Below, piece after piece: positions 17,521 to 26,736 of a stretch of 64,000 nt of DNA. The stretch covers positions 159,474 through 223,473 of the forward strand of contig JAGZIW010000006.1 of assembly GCA_018366035.1 (NCBI GenBank), in the 5' to 3' direction. The notes beneath the pieces were generated by a model, which made no database searches, was not told where the DNA came from, and saw only the letters and a list, made by a program, of their open reading frames with translations. Origin of the DNA: Butyricicoccus pullicaecorum. Lineage in GTDB: Bacteria; Bacillota; Clostridia; Oscillospirales; Butyricicoccaceae. How positions within the stretch are numbered: position 1 is the first letter of the stretch; each line of letters begins with the position of its first letter. Made by a program: the position numbers and the translations under genes.

Positions 17521-18522
17521 ATGAAAACCATTCTGATTGCAGCAGTGATTGCCTTTGCTGTAACTGTTGTCATCGGCAAGCCCATTATACGGTGGCTGCA
17601 AAAACAGAAATTTGGACAAAAGATTCTCGAAATTGGTCCAAAGTGGCATATGAATAAGCAGTATACCCCGACAATGGGCGGATTTATGTTTATGATTGGC
17701 ATTTCAGCCGCGGTGGGCATCACCGGACTGCTCTTAGGTGTATTTTCGTCTGGCGGTGCAGCAATTGGCAGTTTTTTTTCGGTATGGCTTTTGGCAGTTG
17801 CCTATGGCTGCGTTGGCTTTGTAGATGATTGGGCGAAAATCAAGAAGAAGGAAAATGCAGGACTGACCCCAAAACAGAAATTGATTTTACAAATTGTGGT
17901 TGCGGCGGTATTTGTATCCCTCCTGCACCTGTCAGGAGATCTGCCAATGGTCGAAGGTGGGGGAATCCTGCTGCCAATTCCGGGCACCAGCATTTCGCTG
18001 ACGCTGCCATGGGTAGTCTATCTTATTTTTGCAATTTTTACCATCGTGGCAGAAAATAATGCAGTGAATTTGACCGACGGTATTGATGGGCTTGCAGCGA
18101 GTGTGACCTTGCCGGTTGCCGTATTTTTCATGGCACTCAATTACGGGCATAATCTCGGGGCAACTGTCTTTGCAGCAGCTCTTGTCGGTGCCCTCTGTGC
18201 GTTTTTGATTTATAATTTTAACCCAGCTAAGGTGTTTATGGGAGATACCGGTTCGCTGTTCTTAGGCGGTGCCGTTGCAGGGCTTGCGTTTGCAGCAGGT
18301 CAGCCGCTTATTTTGCTGCCGGTTGGATTGATTTATCTCGTCGAGACGATTTCTGTTGTTTTGCAGGTTGGCTATTTTAAGTTGAGCCATGGCAAACGTT
18401 TGTTTAAGATGGCGCCTATTCACCACCATTTTGAAATGTGCGGTTGGGGAGAAAAGAAAATCGTGTTTGTATTTGCGGGAATCACAGTGATTATGTGTGC
18501 ATTGTCTTGGGTGTTACTCTAA
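17521..18522 (+). CDS. mraY: Phospho-MurNAc-pentapeptide translocase MraY
   Basis: MraY transfers phospho-MurNAc-pentapeptide to undecaprenyl phosphate, giving lipid I in the membrane. Family motifs seen are GFVDDWAK, NAVNLTDGIDGL, GDTGSLFLGG and the histidine cluster APIHHHFE. About ten hydrophobic segments are spread over 333 aa. murD normally follows mraY; here ftsW follows instead. Confidence 0.96.
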   Translation: MKTILIAAVIAFAVTVVIGKPIIRWLQKQKFGQKILEIGPKWHMNKQYTPTMGGFMFMIGISAAVGITGLLLGVFSSGGAAIGSFFSVWLLAVAYGCVGFVDDWAKIKKKENAGLTPKQKLILQIVVAAVFVSLLHLSGDLPMVEGGGILLPIPGTSISLTLPWVVYLIFAIFTIVAENNAVNLTDGIDGLAASVTLPVAVFFMALNYGHNLGATVFAAALVGALCAFLIYNFNPAKVFMGDTGSLFLGGAVAGLAFAAGQPLILLPVGLIYLVETISVVLQVGYFKLSHGKRLFKMAPIHHHFEMCGWGEKKIVFVFAGITVIMCALSWVLL

Positions 18523-18556
18523 TGGACTGCTGTGTGCCCGCCGGAAAGGAGTCCGC

Positions 18557-19729
18557 ATGAATATCACAACACCCCAGAACAAACGGGCTAAACAGCAGCC
18601 ACAGCATATTGCGCCACGCACACAACGGCTAGACGGCAGTACCCTGCTTGGGATTGTGCTGCTGTTGGCTGTTGGACTCATTGCGCTGTTTTCCGCAAGC
18701 TATCCCACAGCAATCAGTAAATTTGATAATGGTATGTATTTTATCACAAGGCAGGGGCTTTATGCCGTTTTGGGTTTTGTCGGTATGCTTGTGGTGTCTA
18801 GCGTGGATTATCATGTTTATCTGCGTTTCCAAAAGCCGTTTTTTCTATTTTGTCTTGGCTTATTGATCCTTGTCCCTTTTATTGGTGTAGAGCATAATGG
18901 CGCTCAGCGCTGGATCAATCTGCCGATTTTGGGTGAATTCCAGCCATCTGAGCTGATGAAGCTTTCGGTTATCATTTCGTTTTCATACTATACTGTCAAG
19001 ATGGGAGATAAGGTACGGGAGCTTCGGGGAAATTTACCATTTTTTGGCGCACTGGTAGTTATTGCAGGGCTTTTGTATATGGAGCCGCATTTATCAGCAA
19101 CCATTATTATCTTTGGTATTGGGCTTGCTATTTTGATTGTAGCAGGCATGAAGGTTTGGTATTTTATTCCGCTGGGTGTAGTTCTCGGTGCAGCCGGCAC
19201 ATGGTATATTACAACACAGGGCTATGCAAATGCCCGTATTCAATCTTGGCTTGACCCGTTTGCAACTGCTGAAATTTTTCGGCATGATGGCTGGCAGGGC
19301 GGCAACAGCCAGATTGCAATTGGCTCCGGCGGTCTTTGGGGTCGTGGACTGGGGCAGGGACTGCAAAAGCATCTGTACTTACCAGAACCGCAGAATGATT
19401 TTATTTTTTCTGCGTGGTGTGAGGAAATGGGATTTATTGGGGCAATCATTGTTATCCTTCTGTTTGCCTTTTTGATCTACCGCTGTTATTATGTTGCCTT
19501 TCATGCACCGGATAAAATGGGCTGCCTGATTGCAACAGGAATCGCAACCAAGCTGGCGATTCAGACATTAGTAAACCTTTGGGTTGTCACAGGATTGTTT
19601 CCTGTTACAGGTGCATCTTTGCCGTTCTTTAGCTATGGAGGCACGGCACTCATCATGCAGATGGGCGAAATGGGTATCCTTTTGAATATTTCACGCAATA
19701 TGCTGCCCAGCGAAAAACGCCGGGGCTAG
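18557..19729 (+). CDS. ftsW: FtsW/SEDS peptidoglycan polymerase
   Basis: FtsW is a polytopic glycosyltransferase polymerising lipid II at the septum with a cognate class B PBP (here the SpoVD-type protein). Ten or so transmembrane segments, WINLPILGEFQPSELMKL, and the C-terminal motif TGASLPFFSYGGT are diagnostic of SEDS proteins. I chose ATG 18557 with AAAGGAG upstream; the extension to 18497 lies within mraY. Length is 390 aa. A sporulation role (SpoVE-like) is possible and cannot be excluded. Confidence 0.92.
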   Translation: MNITTPQNKRAKQQPQHIAPRTQRLDGSTLLGIVLLLAVGLIALFSASYPTAISKFDNGMYFITRQGLYAVLGFVGMLVVSSVDYHVYLRFQKPFFLFCLGLLILVPFIGVEHNGAQRWINLPILGEFQPSELMKLSVIISFSYYTVKMGDKVRELRGNLPFFGALVVIAGLLYMEPHLSATIIIFGIGLAILIVAGMKVWYFIPLGVVLGAAGTWYITTQGYANARIQSWLDPFATAEIFRHDGWQGGNSQIAIGSGGLWGRGLGQGLQKHLYLPEPQNDFIFSAWCEEMGFIGAIIVILLFAFLIYRCYYVAFHAPDKMGCLIATGIATKLAIQTLVNLWVVTGLFPVTGASLPFFSYGGTALIMQMGEMGILLNISRNMLPSEKRRG

Positions 19730-19740
19730 GGAGAGTATTT

Positions 19741-20865
19741 ATGAAGCTGTATATTACTGGCGGCGGCACAGGTGGTCATGTGACGCCGGGGCTTGCCATT
19801 GCACGATATTTTGAAAGCAAACGTTCGGATATGGAGGTGCGTTTTGCGGGCACCAGCCGCGGGATCGAGTCACGGCTTGTACCGCGTGAGGGATACCCGC
19901 TCGATACGATAGAAATTGTGGGTCTGCGCCGTGCACTCAGTCCGGCTGCAATTGGGCACAATCTCAATGCACTGCGGCTGGCAGCAGCTTCAATTGGTAC
20001 TGCGAAAAAGCTGCTGCGGCAGGCGAAGCCAGATGTTGTTATCGGCTGCGGCGGCTACGCTTCCTTTCCCATCGTGTCCGCCGCCCAAAAGCTTGGTATT
20101 CCGACTGTATTGCTGGAGGTCAATGCGTATCCCGGCATTACCACCAAGATGCTGGCAAAAAAAGCGGATAAGGTGCTCATTTGCTTTGAGGAGGCACGGG
20201 AACTGGTTGGCGGAGGCGATAAGGTCGTTTTGACCGGCTCTCCTGTGCGCGGTGAAATTGTGTTTGCAGATCGGGAGAAGGCACGCGAGAAGCTGAGACT
20301 TCGTCCAGAGGATAGGTTTGTTGTGTCTTTTTGGGGTTCTATGGGCGCAAAGTATATGAACGAGCACATGGCAGGTATGCTCGCGCTGGAAACCAAAAAG
20401 GGAACCACGTTTCATCATATCCATGCAACTGGTTCGGCAGCATTTCAGTGGCTGCCAAAGATGGCGAGAGAGCAAGGTGCCATTTTAGAAGGTGGTATGG
20501 TCGAGGTTACAGAATATATCTATGATATGGCATCTTATATGGCGGCAGCAGATTTGGTGATCTGCCGTGCAGGGGCAGCGACCATTGGAGAGTTGTGTGC
20601 GCTGGGACGTGCTTCGATTATGGTGCCATCTCCGTATGTCGCAGAAAATCATCAGGAGAAGAATGCACGGGCTTTGGAGCATGCAGGGGCATGTGAGGTG
20701 CTATTGGAGCAGGAGGCGACACCGGAAAAGCTGCTTGGCATGACAGAACGGCTGCTGGCAGACGACAGAAAACGGGAAGCTATGGGAAAGGCAGCAGCAA
20801 AACTGGCACAGCTGGACGCAGGAGAAAAAATTTATCAAGAGATTTTAACCGTTCTGCCCCAGTGA
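19741..20865 (+). CDS. murG: Lipid II-forming GlcNAc transferase MurG
   Basis: MurG adds GlcNAc from UDP-GlcNAc to lipid I at the inner membrane face. The N-terminal GGGTGGHVTPGLAIA loop and the C-terminal CRAGAATIGELCALGR motif with PSPYVAENHQ match the family. Length is 374 aa. It is 11 nt from ftsW. Confidence 0.96.
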   Translation: MKLYITGGGTGGHVTPGLAIARYFESKRSDMEVRFAGTSRGIESRLVPREGYPLDTIEIVGLRRALSPAAIGHNLNALRLAAASIGTAKKLLRQAKPDVVIGCGGYASFPIVSAAQKLGIPTVLLEVNAYPGITTKMLAKKADKVLICFEEARELVGGGDKVVLTGSPVRGEIVFADREKAREKLRLRPEDRFVVSFWGSMGAKYMNEHMAGMLALETKKGTTFHHIHATGSAAFQWLPKMAREQGAILEGGMVEVTEYIYDMASYMAAADLVICRAGAATIGELCALGRASIMVPSPYVAENHQEKNARALEHAGACEVLLEQEATPEKLLGMTERLLADDRKREAMGKAAAKLAQLDAGEKIYQEILTVLPQ

Positions 20866-20888
20866 TTCGGAAACAGTGAGGTTTGAAT

Positions 20889-22043
20889 ATGGCAAAACGG
20901 AAAGTGCATACAGATTCCGGTCGGTCCGCGCGTCAGGCGCGGACCGGTCTGGATCGTTTTGCTGCCCCAGAAGAAGGAAACAATGTTTCTCCGCAGAAAC
21001 CCTCTGTGCAGCGCCCAAAGGATACAAGTGGACAAAGAGCCAGACAGGCACAAGCAGAACAGCGCCGCAGGGCGGGTTCTCCTTCACAAGGTCGGACAAC
21101 AAAAATGACGCCGCACCAGCAGCCACATAACAGCCGCAGGCCAATGGCACCCGGACGGACAGAGCGGGAACGCTCGCTGCACCTGCGCAAAATTATAAAG
21201 CGCAAGGAAAGACGTGCCCGAATGTATAAATTTATGGCAGTCCTTCTAAGTTTCGTATGCGGGATTTTCGCACTTACGACCTTCTTTCAGGTGGAATCGA
21301 TTGAAATAGAAGGATTGTCACGCTATACCACCGATGAGGTTCGGCAGGTTTTGGGGATACAGCAGGGAGACAATCTCTTTTTTTGTGACAGAAAAGGTGC
21401 AGAGAAACGTTTACAGACGCAGTATCCATATTTTGAAAGTGTTTGGATTGAACGGGATATGCCGAATCAGCTCATCGTGCATATCAAAGAGGCAAAGCCT
21501 ATTGCAGCAGTCAATGGAATACAGGGCGGCTGGTTTGTGCTGGATAAAAACTGTCGGGTGCTGGAGCGAACCGACCAGAGCGGAGCAAATGGAATTGCAC
21601 AGGTTATGGGAATCCGCACAAGCGGCGCAGAAGCGGGACAAACTTTGACAGCGGATAATGTACAGGCTGTGGAGGACTTGAAAATACTCGCAAATGCACT
21701 GGATACTGCCGGACTTGCTGGAAAAGCAACGCTGTATAATTTGCAGGATCCCAATAATATTTGGTTTTTATATGAGGAGCGGTTTGCGGTCTGCGTCGGG
21801 GATACCAGTGAACTGCCGCGTAAGCTCGCAATTCTCGATGCCCTCATTCAAGGTGACCAATTTACTCCGTCAGATCGCGGCTCCATCAATCTTGCATTGG
21901 GGGACCGCGCTATCACAAATACCAATTTATCTGCCGTAGATGTGCTCAAGACCGTGCGCGGACAGATGGATATTGAACGGATTCACAATCAAACTGTACA
22001 GGAGCAGGAGGATTCTGCGGATATGGAAGAATCTGGAGAATAA
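20889..22043 (+). CDS. ftsQ: FtsQ/DivIB-type division protein
   Basis: This is a 384-aa bitopic protein. A long, positively charged cytoplasmic tail of about 115 residues leads to one transmembrane segment (YKFMAVLLSFVCGIFALTTF). A POTRA domain follows, beginning VESIEIEGLSRYTTDEV. The order murG–ftsQ–ftsZ is standard. The start is ATG 20889 (GTGAGG at 20875–20880); a TTG two codons upstream would crowd that site. It belongs to the FtsQ–FtsL–DivIC complex that activates septal synthesis. Confidence 0.88.
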   Translation: MAKRKVHTDSGRSARQARTGLDRFAAPEEGNNVSPQKPSVQRPKDTSGQRARQAQAEQRRRAGSPSQGRTTKMTPHQQPHNSRRPMAPGRTERERSLHLRKIIKRKERRARMYKFMAVLLSFVCGIFALTTFFQVESIEIEGLSRYTTDEVRQVLGIQQGDNLFFCDRKGAEKRLQTQYPYFESVWIERDMPNQLIVHIKEAKPIAAVNGIQGGWFVLDKNCRVLERTDQSGANGIAQVMGIRTSGAEAGQTLTADNVQAVEDLKILANALDTAGLAGKATLYNLQDPNNIWFLYEERFAVCVGDTSELPRKLAILDALIQGDQFTPSDRGSINLALGDRAITNTNLSAVDVLKTVRGQMDIERIHNQTVQEQEDSADMEESGE

Positions 22044-22100
22044 TGTCTGATACTGTCGTGTGGAAAAGTAAGTTTTTTTCACAAAGTGAGCGGTAACATC

Positions 22101-22129
22101 TTGCCAAATGGCCAGAAAAGCGGTAAAAT
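22101..22129 (+). promoter_or_regulatory. Candidate ftsZ promoter
   Basis: TTGCCA is separated by 17 nt from TAAAAT in the 197-bp gap between ftsQ and ftsZ. It would give ftsZ its own transcript with a ~105-nt leader. Confidence 0.6.
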
Positions 22130-22240
22130 GAAAAGAAATGGGGGCAGTGCGCTTCTTTTTAAGAAACTGTGCAATCGATTCAGATTTCAAGATATGGAAT
22201 TAAGGAAAATTTTTCGAATACACATACGGAGGACGGCAAA

Positions 22241-23413
22241 ATGGGATTTCAGTTTGAAGCAGGACTTGATAATGTAGTAAATATTAAAGTAGTTGGTATC
22301 GGTGGCGGCGGCAATAATGCTGTAAACCGCATGATTTCTAATGGGATACAGGGCGTAGAATTCATCGCCATCAATACGGACAAGCAGGCACTGCAATACT
22401 CTTCTGCACCGACTAAGATCCAGATCGGAGAGAAGATCACCAAGGGACAGGGCGCAGGCTCTGACCCCATGCGTGGACAGAAAGCGGCAGAGGAAAGCAA
22501 GGACGAAATTGCTTCTGCACTGGAGGGTGCACATATGGTGTTTATCACTGCTGGCATGGGCGGCGGCACAGGAACTGGTGCGGCGCCGGTCGTTGCAGAG
22601 ATTGCGCGCTCTATGGGTATGCTGACCATCGGTGTTGTAACACGTCCATTTGCATTTGAAGGCAAAAAGCGTCTGGAACAGGCACTTTATGGTATTGAAA
22701 ATATGCGTGAGAATGTAGATTCTCTAGTTATCATTCCAAATGAACGTCTCAAGTTTGTTTCCGAGCAAAAAATCACATTTAAGAATGCGTTTGAGATTGC
22801 AGACAATGTTCTGCGTCAGGCAGTTGCAAATATTTCTGAGCTGATCACCGTACCCGGTTTTATCAATCTTGATTTTGCAGACGTGACTTCGGTTATGAAG
22901 GACGCCGGATTTGCGCATATCGGTACTGGTGCTGCGACGGGCAAGGACAAGGCTTCTGAGGCTGCACAGATGGCAATCTCCAGCCCGCTGCTTGAAACCT
23001 CGATTGATAATGCACGCGGCATCATTCTTTCCATTAGCGGTTCTGCGGATATTGGTCTGGAGGAAATCGAGACAGCAGCAGGTATGGTACAGGCTGCGGC
23101 GCACCCAGATGCTCATATTATCTTTGGTGCATCTATTGATGAGGATTTGGACGATGAGCTGCGTGTAGTTGTTATTGCAACCGGCTTTGACAACGTACCG
23201 GAATCCGCAAAGGGTCCAGACGGCAAGGCGGTACCAGCAGTGCAGAATACAGCAGCTGGAGCGGCGGCACAGAGCGGTTTCCAAACGCCTTTTCGCGCAC
23301 AGCAGGCAGAGCAGGTATCACAGGATACACAGCAGCTGTCGCACCCGACACAGGCTGAAATCGAAGATGATGCGTTTAAGGCGATCATTGATATCTTCAA
23401 TCACAATAACTAA
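22241..23413 (+). CDS. ftsZ: Cell division GTPase FtsZ
   Basis: FtsZ is the tubulin homologue that forms the Z ring. Motifs are VVGIGGGGNNAVNRM at the N-terminus, the tubulin signature GGGTGTGAAP and the T7-loop region NLDFADVTSVM. A flexible Gln/Ala-rich linker and the C-terminal conserved peptide (ending DDAFKAIIDIFNHNN) follow. I chose ATG 22241 with GGAGGA at 22228–22233. Length is 390 aa. A strong terminator follows, closing the dcw cluster. Confidence 0.97.
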   Translation: MGFQFEAGLDNVVNIKVVGIGGGGNNAVNRMISNGIQGVEFIAINTDKQALQYSSAPTKIQIGEKITKGQGAGSDPMRGQKAAEESKDEIASALEGAHMVFITAGMGGGTGTGAAPVVAEIARSMGMLTIGVVTRPFAFEGKKRLEQALYGIENMRENVDSLVIIPNERLKFVSEQKITFKNAFEIADNVLRQAVANISELITVPGFINLDFADVTSVMKDAGFAHIGTGAATGKDKASEAAQMAISSPLLETSIDNARGIILSISGSADIGLEEIETAAGMVQAAAHPDAHIIFGASIDEDLDDELRVVVIATGFDNVPESAKGPDGKAVPAVQNTAAGAAAQSGFQTPFRAQQAEQVSQDTQQLSHPTQAEIEDDAFKAIIDIFNHNN

Positions 23414-23437
23414 AAACACACACGATTTTATGCGTGT

Positions 23438-23466
23438 AAAAACAGCCCTAAAGCAGGGCTGTTTTT
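23438..23466 (+). terminator. Intrinsic terminator after ftsZ
   Basis: The arms AACAGCCCT (23441–23449) and AGGGCTGTT (23455–23463) pair around AAAGC. The preceding AAA and following TTT extend the stem and supply the U-tract. Confidence 0.92.
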
Positions 23467-23511
23467 GCCACATATAGTGAATGTCAAATAAGAGAAAGGA
23501 GCTGATGGGCT

Positions 23512-23574
23512 GTGAGCCCTGAACCGAGTCGAAAACGGGAATATGGTTTGCAGCGTGTCACGGATTTGGGCTGA
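23512..23574 (+). CDS. Possible 20-aa leader peptide upstream of corA
   Basis: A GTG-started 20-codon frame (VSPEPSRKREYGLQRVTDLG) follows an AGAAAGGAG site and ends 24 nt before the corA start. Its stop lies beside a small hairpin (ACCGC … GCGGT, 23574–23592) whose loop holds the AGAAAG of the corA ribosome site. An overlapping 5-codon frame from ATG 23505 is an alternative. Leader-controlled Mg transporter genes are known in enterobacteria; applying that here is only inference. Confidence 0.3.
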   Translation: MSPEPSRKREYGLQRVTDLG

Positions 23575-23598
23575 CCGCTGTAGAAAGGCGGTTTGCTT

Positions 23599-24543
23599 AT
23601 GATTGAATATTTCAAGTCTGATGCAGGGCGCGTGGTACAGATCTCAGCATTTGAAACTGGCTGCTGGATCAATTTGGTGCGCCCTTCGTCAGAGGAGATC
23701 AGATGTATTTTAGATGATCACGGTGTAGAGGAGGACTTCCTGCGCGCGGCACTCGACCCAGAGGAAAGCTCTCGTGTTGAGGTGGAGGAAGAACAGACCC
23801 TGCTGATCGTCGATATTCCAACCATTGAAGAAAGCAATGTAGAACAGGACGAATCCAAGATTTTTGGAACGCTGCCTATGGGCATTGTGGTTTTGCCAAA
23901 TACTGTGATTACAGTCTGTCTGCAAGATACAGCGGTTCTGCGTGGAATCGCACAAAACAAGGTACGCGATATTCATACCGCGCTGCGTACAAGATTGGTG
24001 CTCCAGATCCTGCTGCGCGTAGCCGGATTGTTCCTGCGGAATCTGCGTATGATTGAGCGGGACTTTACACATATTGAGAATCATTTATATGAATCTCTGA
24101 AAAATGAAGAACTGTTCCGCTTGCTGGGCTTGTCCAAGTCGCTTGTCTATTTTTCAGCTTCCCTCAAGTCCAACGAGGTCACGATGGAAAAGGTGCTGCG
24201 TGGACGTGTACTCAAGCTGTATGAGGACGACCGCGATCTTTTGGAAGATGCACTCATTGAGATTCGTCAGGCAAATGAGATGGCAACAATTTATTCTAGC
24301 ATCGTCAATGGTACAAGAGAAGCCTATTCCTCGGTTGTGTCCAACGATATGAACAGCATTATGAAGGTGCTGACCATTATTACCATTTTTATGACCATTC
24401 CGAATATCATTTTTGGTTTCTATGGTATGAATATTTTGGGAAATCAGCTTCCGCTTGCCTCATGGTGGTGGGTTCCTGTGATTATTGCAGTGGTTGGCTG
24501 TATCGGTGCATGGATTTTTATGAAGCGCAAAAACTTGTTATAA
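23599..24543 (+). CDS. corA: CorA-family divalent metal transporter
   Basis: This CorA-type Mg2+/Co2+ channel is 314 aa. The large cytoplasmic N-terminal domain is followed by a long helix (about residues 135–250) and two C-terminal transmembrane segments. The selectivity motif reads GFYGMN at the end of TM1. I chose ATG 23599; AGAAAGG lies in a small hairpin just upstream. It is monocistronic, between the ftsZ terminator and a bidirectional terminator shared with argF. The transported ion cannot be fixed by sequence. Confidence 0.92.
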   Translation: MIEYFKSDAGRVVQISAFETGCWINLVRPSSEEIRCILDDHGVEEDFLRAALDPEESSRVEVEEEQTLLIVDIPTIEESNVEQDESKIFGTLPMGIVVLPNTVITVCLQDTAVLRGIAQNKVRDIHTALRTRLVLQILLRVAGLFLRNLRMIERDFTHIENHLYESLKNEELFRLLGLSKSLVYFSASLKSNEVTMEKVLRGRVLKLYEDDRDLLEDALIEIRQANEMATIYSSIVNGTREAYSSVVSNDMNSIMKVLTIITIFMTIPNIIFGFYGMNILGNQLPLASWWWVPVIIAVVGCIGAWIFMKRKNLL

Positions 24544-24544
24544 G

Positions 24545-24583
24545 AAAAAGCTGTTCAAGGACATTTCCAAGAACAGCTTTTTT
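24545..24583. terminator. Bidirectional terminator between corA and argF
   Basis: AAAAAGCTGTTC (24545–24556) pairs with GAACAGCTTTTTT (24571–24583). A-runs and T-runs on both flanks let it serve both converging transcripts. Confidence 0.88.
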
Positions 24584-24609
24584 GTTTGAGATTTTTGGAC
24601 AGCGCGTGA

Positions 24610-25515
24610 TTATGCACCCAATAGTTTTACAAGCACTGCCTTTTGTGCATGCAGGCGGTTTTCTGCTTCTTCGAATAGTTCATCTGCATGCGCTTCAAAT
24701 ACTTCCGCTGTGATTTCCTGCCCGCGGTATGCAGGCAGACAGTGCAGCACCATGGCGCCCTCGCGTGCAGCTGCCATCAGGGTATCATTGATCTGATAGC
24801 CTTTGAAAATCCTTGCACGTTCTTCTTTTTCGCTTTCCTGACCCATGGAAGCCCATGTGTCGGTATAGACAACATCTGCATTTTGAGCCGCCTGCATGGG
24901 ATCGGTCGTCAAGGTGAAGTTTGGATTGTTTTTTGCAAATTCCAGTACAATGGGGTCTGGCTGATAGCCCGCCGGACAGGCAACAGAGATTTTCATACCC
25001 GTTTTGAGTCCGCCAACAATCAGAGAGTTTGTCATATTGTTGCCGTCTCCGATATAGGCAAGGTGAATTCCATCGAGAGAAGCGTATTTTTCACGAATCG
25101 TCATCAGGTCTGCAAGTACCTGACAAGGGTGTGCAAAATCGGTAAGTCCATTGATGATGGGAATAGAGCCATATTCAGCAAGATCTTCGACCTCTTTCTG
25201 CGCAAAAGTCCGAATCATAATACCGTCCAGATAGCGGGAGAGGACACGGGCGGTATCCTGTACAGGCTCTCCGCGTCCAATTTGCAGGTCGCGGGAAGAT
25301 AAGAACAGCGCCTGTCCCCCCAACTGATACATACCTGTTTCAAAAGAAACACGGGTACGGGTCGAGGATTTTTGAAAAATCATACCAAGTGATTTTCCGG
25401 CAAGCAGTGGGTGTGCGATGCCATTCTTTCTTTCATATTTGAGCTGGTCGGCAAGATCGAGGATTGAAATGATTTCCTCAGCAGAAAGGTCGAGCAGCTT
25501 GAGTAAGTGTTTCAT
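24610..25515 (-). CDS. argF: Ornithine carbamoyltransferase
   Basis: ArgF makes citrulline from ornithine and carbamoyl phosphate. The carbamoyl-phosphate loop KSSTRTR, the HPCQVLADLMT motif and the ornithine-binding HCLPAYRG segment are intact. Length is 301 aa. It is the last gene of the operon, 14 nt after argD. An AAAGGATT site precedes the start. A catabolic (arcB) role is unlikely because all neighbours are biosynthetic. Confidence 0.95.
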   Translation of the reverse strand: MKHLLKLLDLSAEEIISILDLADQLKYERKNGIAHPLLAGKSLGMIFQKSSTRTRVSFETGMYQLGGQALFLSSRDLQIGRGEPVQDTARVLSRYLDGIMIRTFAQKEVEDLAEYGSIPIINGLTDFAHPCQVLADLMTIREKYASLDGIHLAYIGDGNNMTNSLIVGGLKTGMKISVACPAGYQPDPIVLEFAKNNPNFTLTTDPMQAAQNADVVYTDTWASMGQESEKEERARIFKGYQINDTLMAAAREGAMVLHCLPAYRGQEITAEVFEAHADELFEEAENRLHAQKAVLVKLLGA

Positions 25516-25529
25516 AAATAAAATCCTTT

Positions 25530-26717
25530 CTATTCATTGCAGAATACGGTTTTCATGATGGCAAGCGCCTCATCAAGCTCGGAATATGTAATGGTAAGCG
25601 GAGGCAGCAGACGAATGATATTCTTTCCGGCAGTTAATGCGAGAACACCGTGCGCAATGAGCTTGCTTGCAAGTACACTGTGCTGCCCTTCTGGAACGAT
25701 AATGCCCAGCATAAGACCCAAGCCGCGCACGCCTTCAATCATGGGTGCGTGAAGCGCTAGGATTTTATTTTGGAGATAGTCACCTTTTTGACGGACCTCC
25801 TCCAGAAATGCCGGCTCATTTACAATGGACAGAACGGCATTGGCAGCCGCGCACATAGCGGGAGAGCCGCCAAAGGTGGTCGCATGGGTTCCAGATGTCA
25901 GAACATCGCAGCAGGATTTTGCTGCCATAACCGCACCAATGGGAACGCCGCCGCCCAGTCCTTTTGCCATGGTGACGATATCCGGCTGAATGTCATATTG
26001 CTGGAAGCAGAACAGTGAGCCAGTGCGCCCAATACCGGTTTGCACTTCATCAATGATGAGCAGCAGATCCCTTTCACGGCACAGTGCTTCGACCGCCTTT
26101 ACAAAGCTGGGATCTTGCGGAAGGACACCGCCTTCTCCCTGAATCAACTCCATCATAATGGCGCAGGTACTGTCATCGATCTTGGATTCGAGATCGGCGA
26201 CATTGCCTGCCGCTGCGTAGTCAAAACCCTCTGTAAAGGGAAAAAAGAAATCATGAAAACGGGTTTGACCGGTTGCCTTTAAGGTAGTGATGGTGCGCCC
26301 ATGAAAGGAGTTCCAAAGGGTAATGATTTTGTGTCGGCCGGCGCCATATTTATCAAAGGAATATTTGCGGGCAAGCTTGATTGCGCCTTCGTTTGCTTCT
26401 GCACCGGAGTTTGAAAAGAAAACCTTGCCCATGCCGGTTGAAGTAGCCAATGTTTTTGCAGTCTGCACCATGGGTGCTGTGGTGAATAGATTGGAAACAT
26501 GCATGAGCTTATGAATCTGTGCTTCCAGCGCCTGTGTCAGCACAGGGTGATCGTAGCCCAGACAGTTGACACCGATTCCAGAAGTCAAATCTATATAACG
26601 CTTTCCTTCCATATCCCAAAGAGCGGCACCCTTGCCGTGGTCGAGTGCTATCGGAAACCGCCCATAGGTCTGCATCACATATTGTTCTTCTTCTGCTTTT
26701 AATTGCTGATAAGTCAT
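25530..26717 (-). CDS. argD: Acetylornithine aminotransferase
   Basis: ArgD is a PLP-dependent class III aminotransferase converting N-acetylglutamate semialdehyde to N-acetylornithine. The PLP-lysine region is TMAKGLGGGVPIGA and the aspartate motif LLIIDEVQTGIGRTG is upstream of it. I chose the ATG at 26717 (GGGGGA about 6 nt upstream), giving 395 aa. The extension to 26765 would overlap argB and lacks family similarity. The enzyme may also act on succinyl-diaminopimelate, as in some bacteria. Confidence 0.94.
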   Translation of the reverse strand: MTYQQLKAEEEQYVMQTYGRFPIALDHGKGAALWDMEGKRYIDLTSGIGVNCLGYDHPVLTQALEAQIHKLMHVSNLFTTAPMVQTAKTLATSTGMGKVFFSNSGAEANEGAIKLARKYSFDKYGAGRHKIITLWNSFHGRTITTLKATGQTRFHDFFFPFTEGFDYAAAGNVADLESKIDDSTCAIMMELIQGEGGVLPQDPSFVKAVEALCRERDLLLIIDEVQTGIGRTGSLFCFQQYDIQPDIVTMAKGLGGGVPIGAVMAAKSCCDVLTSGTHATTFGGSPAMCAAANAVLSIVNEPAFLEEVRQKGDYLQNKILALHAPMIEGVRGLGLMLGIIVPEGQHSVLASKLIAHGVLALTAGKNIIRLLPPLTITYSELDEALAIMKTVFCNE

Positions 26718-26736
26718 AAGGAAATCCCCCAAAATT

